Source: Leucaena leucocephala (lineage: Eukaryota > Streptophyta > Magnoliopsida > Fabales > Fabaceae). From it: a stretch of DNA of 64,000 nucleotides. Where the stretch lies: contig CM073560.1 in the NCBI GenBank assembly GCA_037074615.1, positions 2,611,501-2,675,500 on the forward strand, given 5' to 3'. Both the position numbers and the translations under genes were made by a program. Under the pieces are notes generated by a model. That model was given only the letters and a program-made list of their open reading frames with translations. It searched no databases and was not told the DNA's origin. Below, in pieces: positions 1 to 12,365 of this stretch (the first letter of the stretch is position 1; each line of letters starts with the position of its first letter).

Positions 1-2432
1 ATGGATCCTGGTTCTGCCCACGCATCGTTCAATGTTGTTATTATCACTGTCTTGTTCCCCATCGACGCATGTCTCAGCACACTCTCTAGCTTTGGATCAT
101 ACTGTCCCACATATCACAATGACAATCAAACACGTGAGACTTCAAATTCATCATGTTTCACTCAGGCATTTCGTCAAACATGTGAAAGGTATTGCAGAGC
201 GAGTTATTAGTTCATCATTCGTGAGAATCAGATTTTGACCGTTATTATAGACTGGAAGATAAATCACATTGTTAACCCTCGTAATTGTGCAGAGCAAAAT
301 TAAAAAATTTAATAATAAAAAAAAGAGATACCAAATTTAAAAAAAAAAAAAGAAATAATATAAGTCCCTCCAAAATAATTTTCCTAAATATCACACACAA
401 ATTTTAAGACCATCACCTTATTCTTTTCTCAGACTAACTAAATATCAATAGCTATTAAATAATCATCATAATTAAGAACTTTATTTTTCTTAAAAGTGTA
501 TACACGTAATTTATTATGATGTTTCTTTCAAAAAAGATATTAAACTAGACAAATATTTTACTGTTATTAATTAATTAACCTATACTTAGAATGACTTGTT
601 TTATTTATTAGGAACATTATTTGGACAAATATACCGTTTTGTAATCTAAAGCTAACTGCTGAATTAATATTAATTATTTTATCTTAATAAAATTAATGAG
701 GTTTGGCTGAATAGTACATTTTTTAATTGTTCATAGAGTTGCTATAGCTACAAACTAATTAGTTATTTTAGTCAAATTCCAAATTAAAGAGTCTTACTAA
801 TTATTTTCCATACACTTATCATAAAGTAAAAGAAGGCCTAAAGCCCTGTCTCTAAATTTTAGGTAAGCTCAACTCTTTTTTAAAAAAATTTATATTAAAA
901 AAAGAAAAAGAAAAAAAGGCCTAAAGAGAGGTAGAAAAAACTCACCCACCACTCCTAGTATAAAAAATTCCATCTAAGTTTTTTTTTAAAAAAAAAATCT
1001 CCCAAGTTTTTCAATTTTAAAAATAAATCTCATATTAGATCTTTAAAATAAAAACACCTTACCAATAATTGTCACACATATAAACAAAGTAACAAACTAA
1101 TAAAATCAAAAAAATAAATATTTTTTTATAAAAAAAGAATTACTCATTACCTATTTTTTGCATATAGATGAATTATAATTTTTTAATTTAATTAAGGGTA
1201 TTTCAAACTACTTTAGATTTTAAACTAATTTTTTTTATATTAGAGCGTAAATAATTTTTATATCTTTCAATAAATATAGTTTTAAGTTTTGAATTATCTA
1301 TAAATGATTTTTTAAAAAAACAAAAACAAAGAAAAGCTGAGAACAAGCATATTTACTGTTTGAAAGATTAAAACTCGGGCTAAAGACTAGCATGGGGCAC
1401 ACTGGAAACTACCCACCTATTTCGCCTCTTTTTTCTCTATGAATAGTTAGAGTCGTATTCATCCTCCTTTTTTTATATATATTAAGTCCTCATTATTTCC
1501 ATTATTCAAATTATACCCCACTACTTCCCTTTTTTCCAAGTATTACCCCCAGTATCTCCACTGCTCTTTATCTCCACTGCTCTTTTTTTTCACTACAAGA
1601 AAACTAAACCATCTAAAAATAAAGAAATTAAAATTGCAACTCACAAATAAGTATTAACTACCGATATTATAATTATACAAACTTTTGAAAAATTAATTAC
1701 GCGCCACTATTTCCACTTGTTTTTCTAATTTTGTCCCTGCCTTTTTTACGTAATTATTTTCCTGCCCTGTATCACCCACCTACACTCACACGAAAACTCA
1801 TTCACCTGAAAAACAGGGAGACAAGTTCGCAACTCACAAGTAACCCCCACCACAGCACACAAACCAACAACAACAACACAATAATAATCGGACCAGTTAT
1901 AATGATTAACTATACAAAAAATATGTAGCATATTAAAAAAATTAAAAAAAAATAGTCTAATCACATTTATCTCTCTCCCTTAAACCCAGGAGAATTGAGG
2001 ATTCAGTTTCATAACAGAAGATAAGGGATTTCAAGAACACGGATAAGAATCAAAACCCATGATTCAGAATCCAATATTTTTTCTGGGTTTCGTTCGTTCA
2101 TCATCATCACAAAACCAGAATGAGTGTCGCCATACAAAACCAGACAAAACAGTACAAGTTTTAGAGAGAGAGAGAGTGGTGACCTTGGTGACGGCCGGCA
2201 TGGAGGCAGTGAGGTAATGAGAGATAACGGGGAAGCCGAAGGGAGCCGCAGAGTTATACAGAAATAACCACAAGACGGTGAACCCCACGAACACGGCACT
2301 CATTTTCGTCACTCTTTTCACCACCCCATGGCTTCCGGAGCCGCCGGAGTTCCACGGCGCCGGCTTTGTGAGGTCGCTGCCGGACGACGTTGAGGTTTTC
2401 TCGACGCTTCCGGCGATGGATGAATCCTTCAT
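1..2432 (-). CDS. Nucleotide-diphospho-sugar transferase (PF03407/GT77-like), 5' part, runs off left edge
   Basis: Two exons are visible. Exon 1 (2432-2184) encodes 83 residues: a Ser/Pro/Gly-rich N-terminus, then a hydrophobic segment at about residues 45-70 (AVFVGFTVLWLFLYN), as in a type II Golgi membrane anchor. After an intron of about 2.08 kb (2183-102), exon 2 (101-1) reads YDPKLESVLRHAS then KTVIITTLNDAWAEPGS, which I recognise as the conserved start of the catalytic region of plant PF03407 glycosyltransferases. Both junctions are phase 0. The acceptor (GGGACAG) is good; the donor (AAG/GTCACC) is weak, so the exon 1 end is uncertain and a small middle exon could be missing. The rest of the catalytic domain lies outside the window. 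The family transfers sugars from nucleotide sugars in the Golgi; the acceptor here is unknown. An alternative reading, exon 1 continuing to a stop at 2064, gives an implausible tail. Confidence 0.65.
102..2183 (-). other. Long AT-rich intron of the glycosyltransferase gene
   Basis: This interval joins the two glycosyltransferase exons in frame. It is strongly AT-rich with homopolymer A/T tracts and no convincing coding segment. A less AT-rich patch at about 1690-1870 has a short plus-strand ORF with no recognisable domain, which I do not call. Confidence 0.5.
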
Positions 2433-2487
2433 TACCGATCAATGAACAAAACGGAACTCTCAGCTTTGGCCTTCTTCTCAATATCCC

Positions 2488-2512
2488 AATATATATGTAT
2501 AAGCTCTTTAAT
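2488..2512 (-). promoter_or_regulatory. TATA-like element upstream of the glycosyltransferase gene
   Basis: On the minus strand an AT run containing TATACATATATAT lies about 60-80 bases upstream of the ATG at 2432. That spacing suits a TATA box with a short 5' leader. This is sequence inference only. Confidence 0.35.
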
Positions 2513-2559
2513 AATTGTTAGTATTCCCCAGCGAAAATACTAACAATATATGCATATCG

Positions 2560-4785
2560 ACGTAACACATAAATATATATTAATTAATATTAATGTATAA
2601 AAAATAAAATTAATAACAAAAAAAATCCCATTTATATCTCACAAGATAATAAATTTGAATACTAGGATTGTCTTTTTCAGATAAAAACAGAAAAACATTG
2701 TTAGGGTGGTGATAAGATATAGAGAGAGGCCGGAGGCGATTAAGTTGGTGAATAAAAATTTAATTTAATTATTTTTCGATAATGGACAAAATAAGAGATT
2801 AAGATGTTCGGTTTATAATAATAAAATATTAGGTTCAAGGGTTTGACAGCATTAGGCTGCTCTGACAGTTTTGCAGGCTGGTTTTTCTCGAAGAGGAATA
2901 TTCTAAAGTTAATTAATTATTAGTTTCTTTTTCTTTTTTATTTGGCAGTTAATTATGAGTTTCTTTGATGTATAATGATATTATATTAATAATCAAGTGT
3001 GACAGATCATTTTTATTTGGATTATTTGTAATATTTTTTATTATTTTTTTCATTTTTTTGGCCACTTTTTTTTTCATTTTGTACTTTAGTTTTTAAATTT
3101 TGTTGCGTCAATATTAGGGTAGTTTTGATCTTTGGAATTAACGTGTGAGATTATTAATAGAAAATTTGGGGTTATTTTGACAAAAAAAAACAAGGGTTAA
3201 TAATCTAGTCTGAATTATTCATTGTTAAGAAAATATTTATAAGGATTTATAACAAAATTCACTTTTAATGATAAAAAAATGTAACAAAATCCCATTCCAA
3301 TCTCATCCTTCAATGCTTGATCATGTTCCCCATATTCATAATCTATAATATGAATCATAATATCTCAATCAAAATAAAATCGACATCAACACTTATTTAT
3401 TTATTTTGATAGATTCTGTTATAATAAAATCTATTTTTGGTCAAAAAAGTTATAATAAAATCTATAAATTTTATTATTGTTCAAAAAGTAAATTACTTCT
3501 TTTCTAAATTTAACCTTAAGTAACGTCAATTTTCCTTACAATCCAGAAGCAATATTAAATATAATTAGGTATCTGAACAAACAAATGGAAAGGCCAGGCT
3601 AGTAAATACACAATTTTCTTTTAATTAAAGCCAAATTGGTGACAAAAAAGGTAAAAAAAAAAAAGCAATTGTTTGAAGGAGGTCTTCCAGATAAAGTCAC
3701 TATCATAAGTATAGTGATAATGAGTCAGTCCCTAAAACGTTTCAAAACCATGCCTATTTTTGTTTGTTTAGTTTTAAATAAAAATAACTATTATTTTAAA
3801 CAAATTTTAATCATTTGAATAATTAGAACAATTTAATTTCCAATAAAATTATTTTTTTCATTGAATTATATGATGACGTACACTACTATTAAATTTGATT
3901 TAATCTAAGAATTTGGAACTCAATTAGAGCCATTTTTTTAGAGTTAAACGGTAATTTTATCTTGAAAATTTTCTATAAAGAGAGCTAGTTGCTTAGAAAT
4001 TTTTGTTTTTAAAATAAAGCTTAGTTTTTGTGAAACTTAATTTTAAATAATAATTAGGGCTATATTTTGTGAATTTTTAAGGTGATATTGTTTCAAAAAT
4101 GAATTTCGGGGACAGATATTATTTTAATTTTTTTTTAAATAACTAGTGCTCCTGGCAAAAAAATTTTGGAGCAAAATTATTGTTTAACCCTTTCTTTTAA
4201 TATAAATTTTTCCTAAAACTCTTATCTTCAAAACAAAAAAGAATAAATCATTCACAAAAAAGAATAAATCATTCACAAAAAATATTTATTTAAAGTATTT
4301 TTTTATTCCTAAAAAACTCTTCCAAAATTATATATATGGATAATAAATTGAGTCATGGTAAACTGGGAAATATTTGATAAGGTTGACGTCTTTATCTATT
4401 AATGAAATTAGATTGCCTAGTTTTAACTCATTTTATTGGGTTCATTGTCATCATTAAAGCACATCCCTTTTTGTTACCTTTCTTTCAAGACGTTTAACTT
4501 TCTAATATGGTTCATTTTATTTTATAATTTCACAGATAAATTACTAGGAAAAAATTAAGACCTGTGTTTAGAAAGAGAATGATTAACTGCTGAAGAGAGT
4601 GACTTATATACAGCTATTTTAAAAATATCTTAATTATTTAAGCAAAAAAAATATCTTAATTATTCTTCTATCAAAGTGTTTGCAATAAAAAATAGAGTAT
4701 TTATTTTTGATACAAAGGTATTTTAAAATAAAATAAATAATTATTCACCAAAAGGACTGTTTAGGATCGCAACGTACGGACATCC
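2560..4785. other. AT-rich intergenic DNA, no gene seen
   Basis: There are no coding signals. A 21-bp unit (AAAGAATAAATCATTCACAA core) is tandemly duplicated at about 4235-4276. Otherwise only A/T homopolymers are visible. Confidence 0.6.
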
Positions 4786-4801
4786 GCTATATAACAAACT
4801 T

Positions 4802-5076
4802 TTTTTTGGTTCTGTTACTCAATTTTTGAGAAAAGGTTAGATTCATCTAAGATCTAAGAGTAGGATAAAATCTTTTTTTTTTCTTAAACGATATCAATAT
4901 CAGGCAGAGCGAGTCGTCCATTATTCTCAAATATAAACCTAGACACTCAAAAGTTAGGATACCTCCCTAAGCGCCGTAACTAGAACCACAATAAAATAGT
5001 ACTCCCCAGGATTCGAACACACTCCAAATAGTATCATGTCTTCCCTTTTTGCGAGTTAAACCTATAGACAATGGGT
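4802..5076 (-). mobile_element. tRNA-derived SINE (family B), with 16-bp target duplication
   Basis: The 275-bp element is flanked by perfect 16-bp direct repeats GCTATATAACAAACTT at 4786-4801 and 5077-5092. On the minus strand, a pol III B-box-like motif (GTGTTCGAATCCTGG) lies about 60 bases from the 5' end, and the 3' end finishes in an A-rich tract. A related fragment in the opposite orientation lies near 12095-12170. The length, B box, tail and target duplication fit a full-length plant SINE. Confidence 0.75.
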
Positions 5077-5169
5077 GCTATATAACAAACTTGAATCTAA
5101 TTAGGAGACGATTTATTTTTATATTTTTTACACAGAAATTTTTGTGAGTGTATATATAATTAATTTAAA

Positions 5170-5756
5170 GGTAAAAATAGATTTAGCATTTTAAACTAAT
5201 TTTAAAAGAGTAATTAATACCTTAAAGTACTTAAGAATATAATCAGTACCCGAACTAATTTTAGAGGTGCAATTAATCAGCACCCCAAATTAATTTTAGA
5301 AAGATAATTAATAAATACCCTAAAGTATTTAAATTAATATAATTTTACCCATTCGCTAATAAAAATATTAACTTTTATTTGATACATATCATATAAATTT
5401 TTTATTTCGATACATTATTATTTAAAAAATAATACATAATATTATTTTAATAAATTATACTAAATAAACTATAAAATTTATAAATCTTCACATATAAATT
5501 TTATACAATCTAATTTTAGAATTTATTCAATACTCTTGTTTAAACAATATGACACATGTGACTTTTTAAATTATTATGTATCAAAATAAAAAAACCCACG
5601 TAACCGATTAGAAATAACAGAATTATACTAATTTAAATATTTTAGAGTGTTAGTTATACTTTTAAAATTAGTTTAAAGTGTTAATTGTATCCTTAAATAT
5701 TTTAGATATTAATTAATTTTTTAAAATTAATTTAAACTACAGGTTGTACCTTTACC
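5170..5756. mobile_element. Foldback (long inverted repeat) element with 10-bp target duplication
   Basis: A perfect 10-bp direct repeat TTAATTTAAA flanks the element (5160-5169 and 5757-5766). The left end begins GGTAAAAATAGA and the inverted right end begins GGTAAAGGTACA. Imperfect inverted similarity extends well over 100 bases inward, and each arm is built from diverged units resembling TTTTAAACTAATTTTAAA. No ORF is present. A 9-11 bp target duplication with long inverted ends suggests a non-autonomous Mutator-like foldback element; the superfamily is inferred. Confidence 0.6.
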
Positions 5757-5766
5757 TTAATTTAAA

Positions 5767-6290
5767 CGAAACATTTATTGGTCTCTTTAGGGAATGATAT
5801 TTTATACTGGTGCCTCTTGTTGTAACCTCCGTTGTAACTAATAAAAAATATACATAGTCGATTGGTATTGTTTTTTTCCTGGTATGAAAATCCAAACTAG
5901 GTTGAGAAGTCAGACTAGTGAACTAATAAATTGTTTTTTTACCTGATTTAATAAAATATTTTAGAACAATTGGCTAGATTAGATTTTTTTTTTATTATTA
6001 TTGAGCATAAAATAATTTTATTTTGAGTTAAAAAAAATAGTAGTCATCATCTTTATGTTTTATTAACACTTTTTATTAGATTATGTGTAATTTATATATG
6101 AATATTTTATTTATTTATGAATTAATATTTTTTATTTAAATATTATTATTTTTAAAGTTATATATAAATATTTTTGTATATTTTATTAAATTATATTATT
6201 TTAAATTATTAGTTTGACCGTAAGTTGATTTTGATTCAAACAACAGTTTTTTTTATATATAAAAGTTTAGGTAGATTTAATACTACTTTT
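5767..6290. other. AT-rich intergenic DNA, nothing recognised
   Basis: Low-complexity A/T-rich sequence without ORFs, splice-bounded exon-like stretches or clear repeats. Confidence 0.5.
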
Positions 6291-6295
6291 AATTT

Positions 6296-6420
6296 AAGTT
6301 AGGGCATAACTCTAGAGTTTAAAGAATATTTACAGAAAACTTATAAGATCGCCTATTAAATGAGCCATCATGACGGCAGTTAGAATTAAACTCTTATCTT
6401 TTTGAGATACAAATAAATTC
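6296..6420 (-). mobile_element. Degenerate SINE fragment (family C)
   Basis: Read on the minus strand, this segment matches the body of the SINE at 44166-44367 in order: a degenerate B box (GAGTTTAATTC), then GGCGATCTTATAAG, then TTATGCCCTAAC. It is diverged and no target duplication was found. Confidence 0.45.
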
Positions 6421-8469
6421 TATATTATCTATGTAAACTCTGATTAGCATTTAAATCACTGATCTTTGATGGTTTATGGATAGTTTCAGTTTTTAGTACC
6501 TAGTGTTTTTGTCTAAAGTGGAATCATGTAAATTAGAAGTACTAAATTATTAATTTTTAAAAATAATGTTATTTAATTTTTCACTGCAAAATCATTCAAA
6601 ATAATTAAAAATTTGAAATTCAGTCATGTAATTATGGTTAATATATTTAAATCAATTAATATAACTTGATTATATGGTAATTTTTCATCATGTTTTTCAA
6701 TCGATAAAATTGTTCATTGTTATCTAATTATACAGATTATTCAATCAATTTAGAGCCAAAAGAGAAAAAGAATATCCAATGGTCATTCGCTTTAAAGAGT
6801 TGGGAAAATTAGTAAATTTAAAGGTGTATATATCCTTAATTAATCAATTCATCAACTCTATCCTACTTTTTCCTATTCATTTATATATATTTATATTTAT
6901 ATATATTGAATATTTCCAATTTCACCATCAATGTCAAAATCACTATGACTTTTATTATTCGTATATATGGGAATTTTACTTATATATATAGCACTAATTA
7001 ATTGTCATAATACAAAACACTTATATTTGCTATTAATATATATTGATTTTGGAAGTAACATTAAATGAGTCAAGCAATTAGCTAATAATTAAACATGTCT
7101 TGTCTCAAAAGCAAAAGTTATTTTTTTTTAATTTCTTAATCATGGCTATTGGCAGCAACTAGTGATATTCAACTGCTCATAGAAGAAGGATTTGTTGCTA
7201 CTTGATAGGATTAGGAGTTTTTTTAATAAAAGAAAATTAATTAACATTAATTAAGAATGTATTTTTTATACCGATTTTCTTCATAACTAATTATAATTTT
7301 GGGTTCCACGTGAAATTTTTATCTTGGAATTTTTTTTAAAAAAAATAGAGCTGAAAAATAGCGATAATTTTTAATTAATATTTAATGTTAAATGATTTCA
7401 ATAGTTCAAATTTTTTTAAAATAATTGGTTATTTTAAACACTGAAAATATATGAGCCATTCAAATGGTTTGAACAGTTAATTAGATTTATTCAAAACCTT
7501 TTGTCTCCTAAGAGAATATAAACTCAAATCTAAGTGAAATATATATATAATTTATAAATAAGGTTTAGAAGAATATGAGTACAACCTAATCCCTTTGTAA
7601 ACTTAACAAAGCAAGTTTCATTGATTGGATGAAGATTATATATTTCCAAAAGCCTCCGCAAATGTAGGCATCAAGCTGACAAGCCATATGTATTTGGATC
7701 CTATGATGGATTCGAGACTTGTCATTCTATTTACCAGCAAGAATGGTTGGAAACTTAAAATACACACGCACACATATTAATTTTTTATTATATATAAAAT
7801 AAAAAAATTAATAAAAATCCCAAACTCCCAATAACGGGACCAATTCATTGTTTTCATTACTATCTAAATTAAGAGGGTCTTAATAATATTTTTTAAAAAA
7901 ACAAATAGTTTAAATAAACTCAATTTTCATAATTTTATTAAATATACAATTGATTTTTTTTTTAATTTTTACATTTGGTGGAATTCAAGACAAGCACGAG
8001 ACTATAAAGTACTCCATAGCTATTACCTCTTTTGGTCAATAATTTTGCCAAACTAGGCCACGCAAATACTCCACATTCAAATCAGGAAATGATGTTTTCT
8101 TGAAACTTGTGGCAAACCATAAAAAATGTCTTACACATATATAGATATTCCAATCATTTCCAATAATTTCCATGGAAAACGATAATCAATTTGGAAACCC
8201 AGGAAGAGGGATAAGGATCAACAAGTTATTGAAAAAATTGCTTTTTGATAAGAATTTGGTTGAGAGACAAAATGAATCCATTTATCAAAGAGAAAATATT
8301 ATCCCCTCCAGTGCCTCAAACAAGATTACTCCCAATAAGAAGATACATGTACTTAGCCAAAAAAAAACCAATCAATTCAGCTACAATATAGTAGATTGAT
8401 GATTCAACATAACATAAAACAAAAGCATAATAGATATTCAAAACACTTCTCAAGTTGAGCTTTGACTCG

Positions 8470-8520
<51 letters not shown>

Positions 8521-9341
8521 GTTTGCTTCTTCTGCATAGTGAAAAATTCCTCAAATTAAGCACCAATCTGATCAGCACCCCCAGCATACTACCAGTATAA
8601 AAGCACTAGGTTAGCAGGTGTTACAGGTCAAGCCAGCAATACAATGTCATTGTATTTCTACGAGTGGAATTATTCCCTATTCTCTCACATTTATCCCACA
8701 AACGGATTTTTTGGTCTGAAATCACATAGCTAAGCATTTTATAGTAATATTACCAGAATCCTTCTGAATCAGAACTACATATAATTAAAGGTAACAGAGT
8801 TATATACAGACAATCAAGTGGAGGGGAAAAATTATGCCTCATCCTTCAAGCAGAGTAGAAATACCTCAGGAAAAGAAATCCCCATTTTGCTCAAATCAAG
8901 AACTAAAGTTGATCGATCCATTGCAAGCATTTATAAGAGAGACTCGGAGAGACCTTTCCACTAGAGAACCTGACATTTACAAGTAGTGGGTACCATGATG
9001 AAGTAAAACCGAGTCAGCTAGCTATATTTGGTGGTTTCCAGATGTGCATTTCTAACAGTATCTCTTTCATTGAAAAACATGGGGGGAAAGGGAGCATTGA
9101 GTTCCATTCAACCAAAACTGCAAAATTTAATTGTCAGCAATCACAAGAAAGTTCAATCTACCATTCTTATTTTTCTCCAACCTCAAGCCTGACTCATTAT
9201 GTTAGACATATCCACTCTCTCTTCTCTGGCATTCACCATCTCACAAATTTGTAAATATATTAAGCCATGAATTTCCATATTAGACTCTTTCTCAACCTGA
9301 ACGGGCCTTCCATGAGCCGTGAGCTATTCAATTCATCATTT
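6421..9341. other. Intergenic DNA plus probable 3' region of the APO gene; no confident gene
   Basis: Mostly AT-rich. An uninterrupted (TA)n microsatellite lies at about 8474-8516. A 75-codon plus-strand ORF at 8172-8399 and a less AT-rich stretch at about 7640-7755 have no recognisable domain and are not called. From about 8830 the base composition rises towards the APO stop codon at 9342, consistent with 3' UTR. Confidence 0.5.
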
Positions 9342-10953
9342 TTAAACAACCCACTTTGCCTCATCCAGTTTAGGGATCACAACATCTTCCCTCATTGCAC
9401 TTGCATATTTCTTTCCAACTCGTGCCCCAGCCTGCGCAAATAGCTCAACCACTGCAGGCAACATTCCATAGTACCTCTTCAATCCGTTTACCAAAGGTTT
9501 GCTAGATTGCGGATCCTGAATATGATAGACGTATACTGGAGGTACCAAATCATTGATAGTAGCCTCCTGCCAAGCATGCTGCCCATCCCTCATCTGGTGT
9601 TTGTAGGCTTGACAATTTCGTACTCTATGACCTTTAGGCCCTACTTGCACCTCGGGGCAATATCCACAAGTTTGGACAGAATACTTCTCCATGAGTTTTG
9701 AAGCTCCTGTACACATTTTCTCCCAGGCTTTCATTCCTTGAACAGCCAAAGGTGCACCAAAGCCTGCAAACAAGCACAGTCTAACTTTAAAAACAATAAT
9801 AGAAAAATGACAGAACAAGAGGGGAAGAAGAAAACGGCATTTGCCTCCACTAACCTTGAATATCATTATACTGCAATGACGTTGAATTCACACCTCCATC
9901 CACCCTCTTTGTTTCATACCAAAACCCACTTGCATCTATGTCTTTGCCAGGAGAAATATCTTTGGGAAACCTTTTCTCAAAATCAATTATCCTACCAGCC
10001 ACGCAGTAAACAGGAAAGGCCCTTCTCCTGGTGGGGTATTCAGGTATGTCAACGCCTGCCTGGACACACAATTCAACAATTGCAGGAATTCGGTCCACTT
10101 CGAGCATTTCATTATGTGAAACTGCCCTTCCTATTCTTTCATACAGATGAAATGACTCTACAGTTGGCAAAATATGTTCAAGACCTCCTCTGACCCAACT
10201 ATGCTGTTTGTTTGATAAGCTTCCCTTAACATCACATGATTTTATTTTATGTGGCGGATGACCAACATGAGCTTCTCCACACAAGCTGCAAAGTAAATGT
10301 TCAGAATCACAATTTTTTAAGGAAAATAAATCCACAATGGTGAAATATGTCAACATAATTCACTTGCAAACAGCTCTTGTTTACATTAAGAGTTGCTCCA
10401 AAACCCAGCATGCATTGAACCATTAGTCCATCAGATTAAAGTTCTCATCCAAAAGAACACAAGTCTGAGTAATTTATTTTTTAAAACAATCCATATGGTA
10501 AAACATGAACTTTTGTTGGAAGTTAGAATTCAGACATCATAATTAATTGGGAAGCAATAAATAGTAGCACTACCTGCATGTATAAACAGCAATGTGCTTG
10601 GCAAGCCTTGAAACAATAGATAAAAGTTCCTGCCTGGCAGCATAGACTTCATGCGCAACAGGAATTAATTCCTTCACTAACATGCCATTCTCAGGAGGTT
10701 GTAGTATGATCTCATGCACCTTTTGCCTATCTTTCTTTTTCTGTCTAGCATCACGCTTCAGTTCATTAATATTTCTCACCAGAGGCTTTCTCTCAGATTT
10801 CTTCAGTTTTTTTGACAACTCATAGCTTGCAGGTACAGTCAAATACCATTGACAAAAATGCTTATTTGCATCCCTCAGCTGCTTAAAACCAGAATCTTGT
10901 ACAGCTCCCCAAAGGAGACTGACAACAATCTGTGCACGTCTAGCTAGCACCAT
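9342..10953 (-). CDS. APO-family protein (APO3/APO4-like), organellar RNA-binding
   Basis: There are three coding exons: 10953-10574, 10285-9855 and 9763-9342. Their lengths sum to 1233 nt, an exact 410-aa frame with good GT-AG junctions. The N-terminus (MVLARRAQIVVSL) looks like an organelle presequence. A basic linker carrying KKLKKSERKPLVR and PPENGMLVKELIPVAHEVYAAR is followed by two APO motifs with zinc-type cysteines: TCSLCGEAHVGH with a downstream C (about residues 124-145), and TCGYCPEVQVGPKGH with a downstream C and HAW (about 300-330). APO proteins bind organelle RNA; APO1 promotes intron splicing and PSI/4Fe-4S accumulation in chloroplasts, while APO3 and APO4 are thought to be mitochondrial. 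The choice between APO3 and APO4 is not certain. The ATG lies three bases past a 5'-UTR intron acceptor. Confidence 0.85.
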
Positions 10954-10955
10954 AG

Positions 10956-11183
10956 CTCACAAGAAATTCATGTATTGCTGAAATAAATTTTAAGAAAAAA
11001 AAATCATACAGGGAGTGAAAGCTAAAATGCAAGAGACATGGCAGCAGAAGTTCATATATTTTCTTGAGATTTGCATCTTTAGGTACAGATAACAAAAGTC
11101 TTATCCGCAGCAGCGTGTGTTCGGTAAGTTTCAAAAGATGAAGAGGAGTTTATTTTGAGTAGCATGTAAAGTAAGAACTTTAC
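10956..11183 (-). other. 5'-UTR intron of the APO gene
   Basis: The minus-strand donor CCCAG/GTAAAG at 11184/11183 and acceptor TTGTGAG/CTATG at 10956/10955 bracket this interval. The APO start codon immediately follows the acceptor. A leader exon therefore lies from 11184 upward, probably to around 11600. Confidence 0.6.
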
Positions 11184-11184
11184 C

Positions 11185-11769
11185 TGGGTTGCTGGATTAA
11201 AACCTCAAGAGTAAATTTCTAGAAGTGTTTGAGTGGCTAAATTCTGTTCTGTGATGAAAGAGACTGGTTCTGTCGACGGAACCGTTGATGGCTTATAAGG
11301 ATGAAATCAAAGAAAAAAACAGCAGCAGAGGGAAGAGACCGTCTCGGTTTCCAATGTGAAAGAATATGTTACCGTCGGCGGCAATGTTGACGGCGAAAGA
11401 GACAGAAATTTCCTCGGCAATGTTGACGATGGCGGTAATAGAGGTTTCCTTGGGCTTTACCCTTGGAGAGGTAAAAGTCAGAAGTTGATAGGTTGAAATT
11501 GCCAGTAGAGAGGAAGATCGTGTATTGCAAGCGTTACAGGACAAAAGCTTCGCGCTTCGGAGACAAAGGAGGGGCGTGAGGAGGAGGACCGTTTTTGCTT
11601 TTCTTCAATTGTTTGGTAAACGACAAAATAATTTGCGAACTACATAATGGCCCTTCCATCTTCTATAAGCCCATAAATTTTATAGGTATTGGGCTTTTGC
11701 ATAATGGGATTCGTACAGCTAGGCCCAAAATAGTTCTCTTCGTTATGATTTATGAATGATCATTTTCAT
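11185..11769 (-). promoter_or_regulatory. APO 5' leader and promoter region
   Basis: This less AT-rich stretch contains a minus-strand ORF (11544-11293) with no domain, most likely leader sequence. No clear TATA box was identified. The region ends against the SINE starting at 11781. Confidence 0.35.
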
Positions 11770-11780
11770 ATCCTCGGTAG

Positions 11781-11972
11781 TGAGACGAACTGAGGTTAGT
11801 CTGAGTGATAAGCGGTTCAGATCGTTTAAACGAAGTCTCGAGTTTGAGCCTTAGCGTATGCAAAAAAATTTCGTTGGGACACTCACCCACCATAGCCAGG
11901 TGCGCGACGCGGGTCGGATCCGGATATAGTCGAGACAAAACTCCTGTAAACCGGGTGGACAACAAAAAAAAA
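11781..11972 (+). mobile_element. tRNA-derived SINE (family A), full length
   Basis: The 192-bp element begins TGAGACGAACTGAGG. It has an A-box-like TAGTCTGAGTGATAAG and a B-box-like CGAGTTTGAGCC, and a conserved tail region (GGGTCGGATCCGGATATAG) ending in poly(A). Imperfect target duplication: ATCCTCGGTAG (11770-11780) against ATCCTCCGTGG (11973-11983). The tail region recurs in the truncated copy at 43709-43794. Confidence 0.75.
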
Positions 11973-12094
11973 ATCCTCCGTGGTTCAATTTGCGAACGGT
12001 GAGATATATATATAATTATTTAGAACATATTTAATTTTTAAGAAATACTATTTTATTATAGTTTCAGTTGTGGTACTTGAAAAAATATCATAAT

Positions 12095-12170
12095 TTCTAA
12101 GTGTCAGGTTTATGCCTGAGGATAATAGACAGTTCGCTTTACCTAACATTGATATTACCTAAGAAGAAGA
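12095..12170 (+). mobile_element. SINE family B, 3' fragment
   Basis: This stretch (AAGTGTCAGGTTTATGCC ... AACATTGATATTACC) parallels the minus-strand 3' half of the SINE at 4802-5076 (GAGTGTCTAGGTTTATATT ... CTGATATTGATATCG). It is a diverged, truncated copy. Confidence 0.45.
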
Positions 12171-12234
12171 GACACTTTGCCCCACCCTTAGATCGTAAGT
12201 CCAACCTAATTTTTGTATATAAAAAAATCATATT

Positions 12235-12365
12235 AAAAAGGACGCGAGTTTGCTTTTGTGAGGACTCTTTTAGTAGGCGATCTCATAAGTCTTCTATAAG
12301 CGTAATCTGAATTCTAGGATTATGTCTTAACCTTAATGAGGCACCGATGTTAAATCCACCTAAAT
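12235..12365 (+). mobile_element. SINE family C, partial copy
   Basis: The segment holding GTGAGGACTC, GGCGATCTCATAAGTCTTC and ATGTCTTAACC matches, in the same order, the minus-strand body of the SINE at 44166-44367. The 5' part including the B box is mostly missing. Confidence 0.5.

Noticed and set aside
1..238. Plus-strand ORFs at the left edge
   Set aside because: They are shadows of the minus-strand glycosyltransferase exon (1-101) and of intron sequence.
2064..2183. Continuation of the 122-aa ORF beyond residue 83
   Set aside because: The tail is Ser/Leu/Thr then highly charged low-complexity sequence; splicing at 2184 joins to a recognisable catalytic region.
8172..8399. 75-aa plus-strand ORF
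   Set aside because: No domain, no splice partners and AT-rich codon content; not enough to call a gene.
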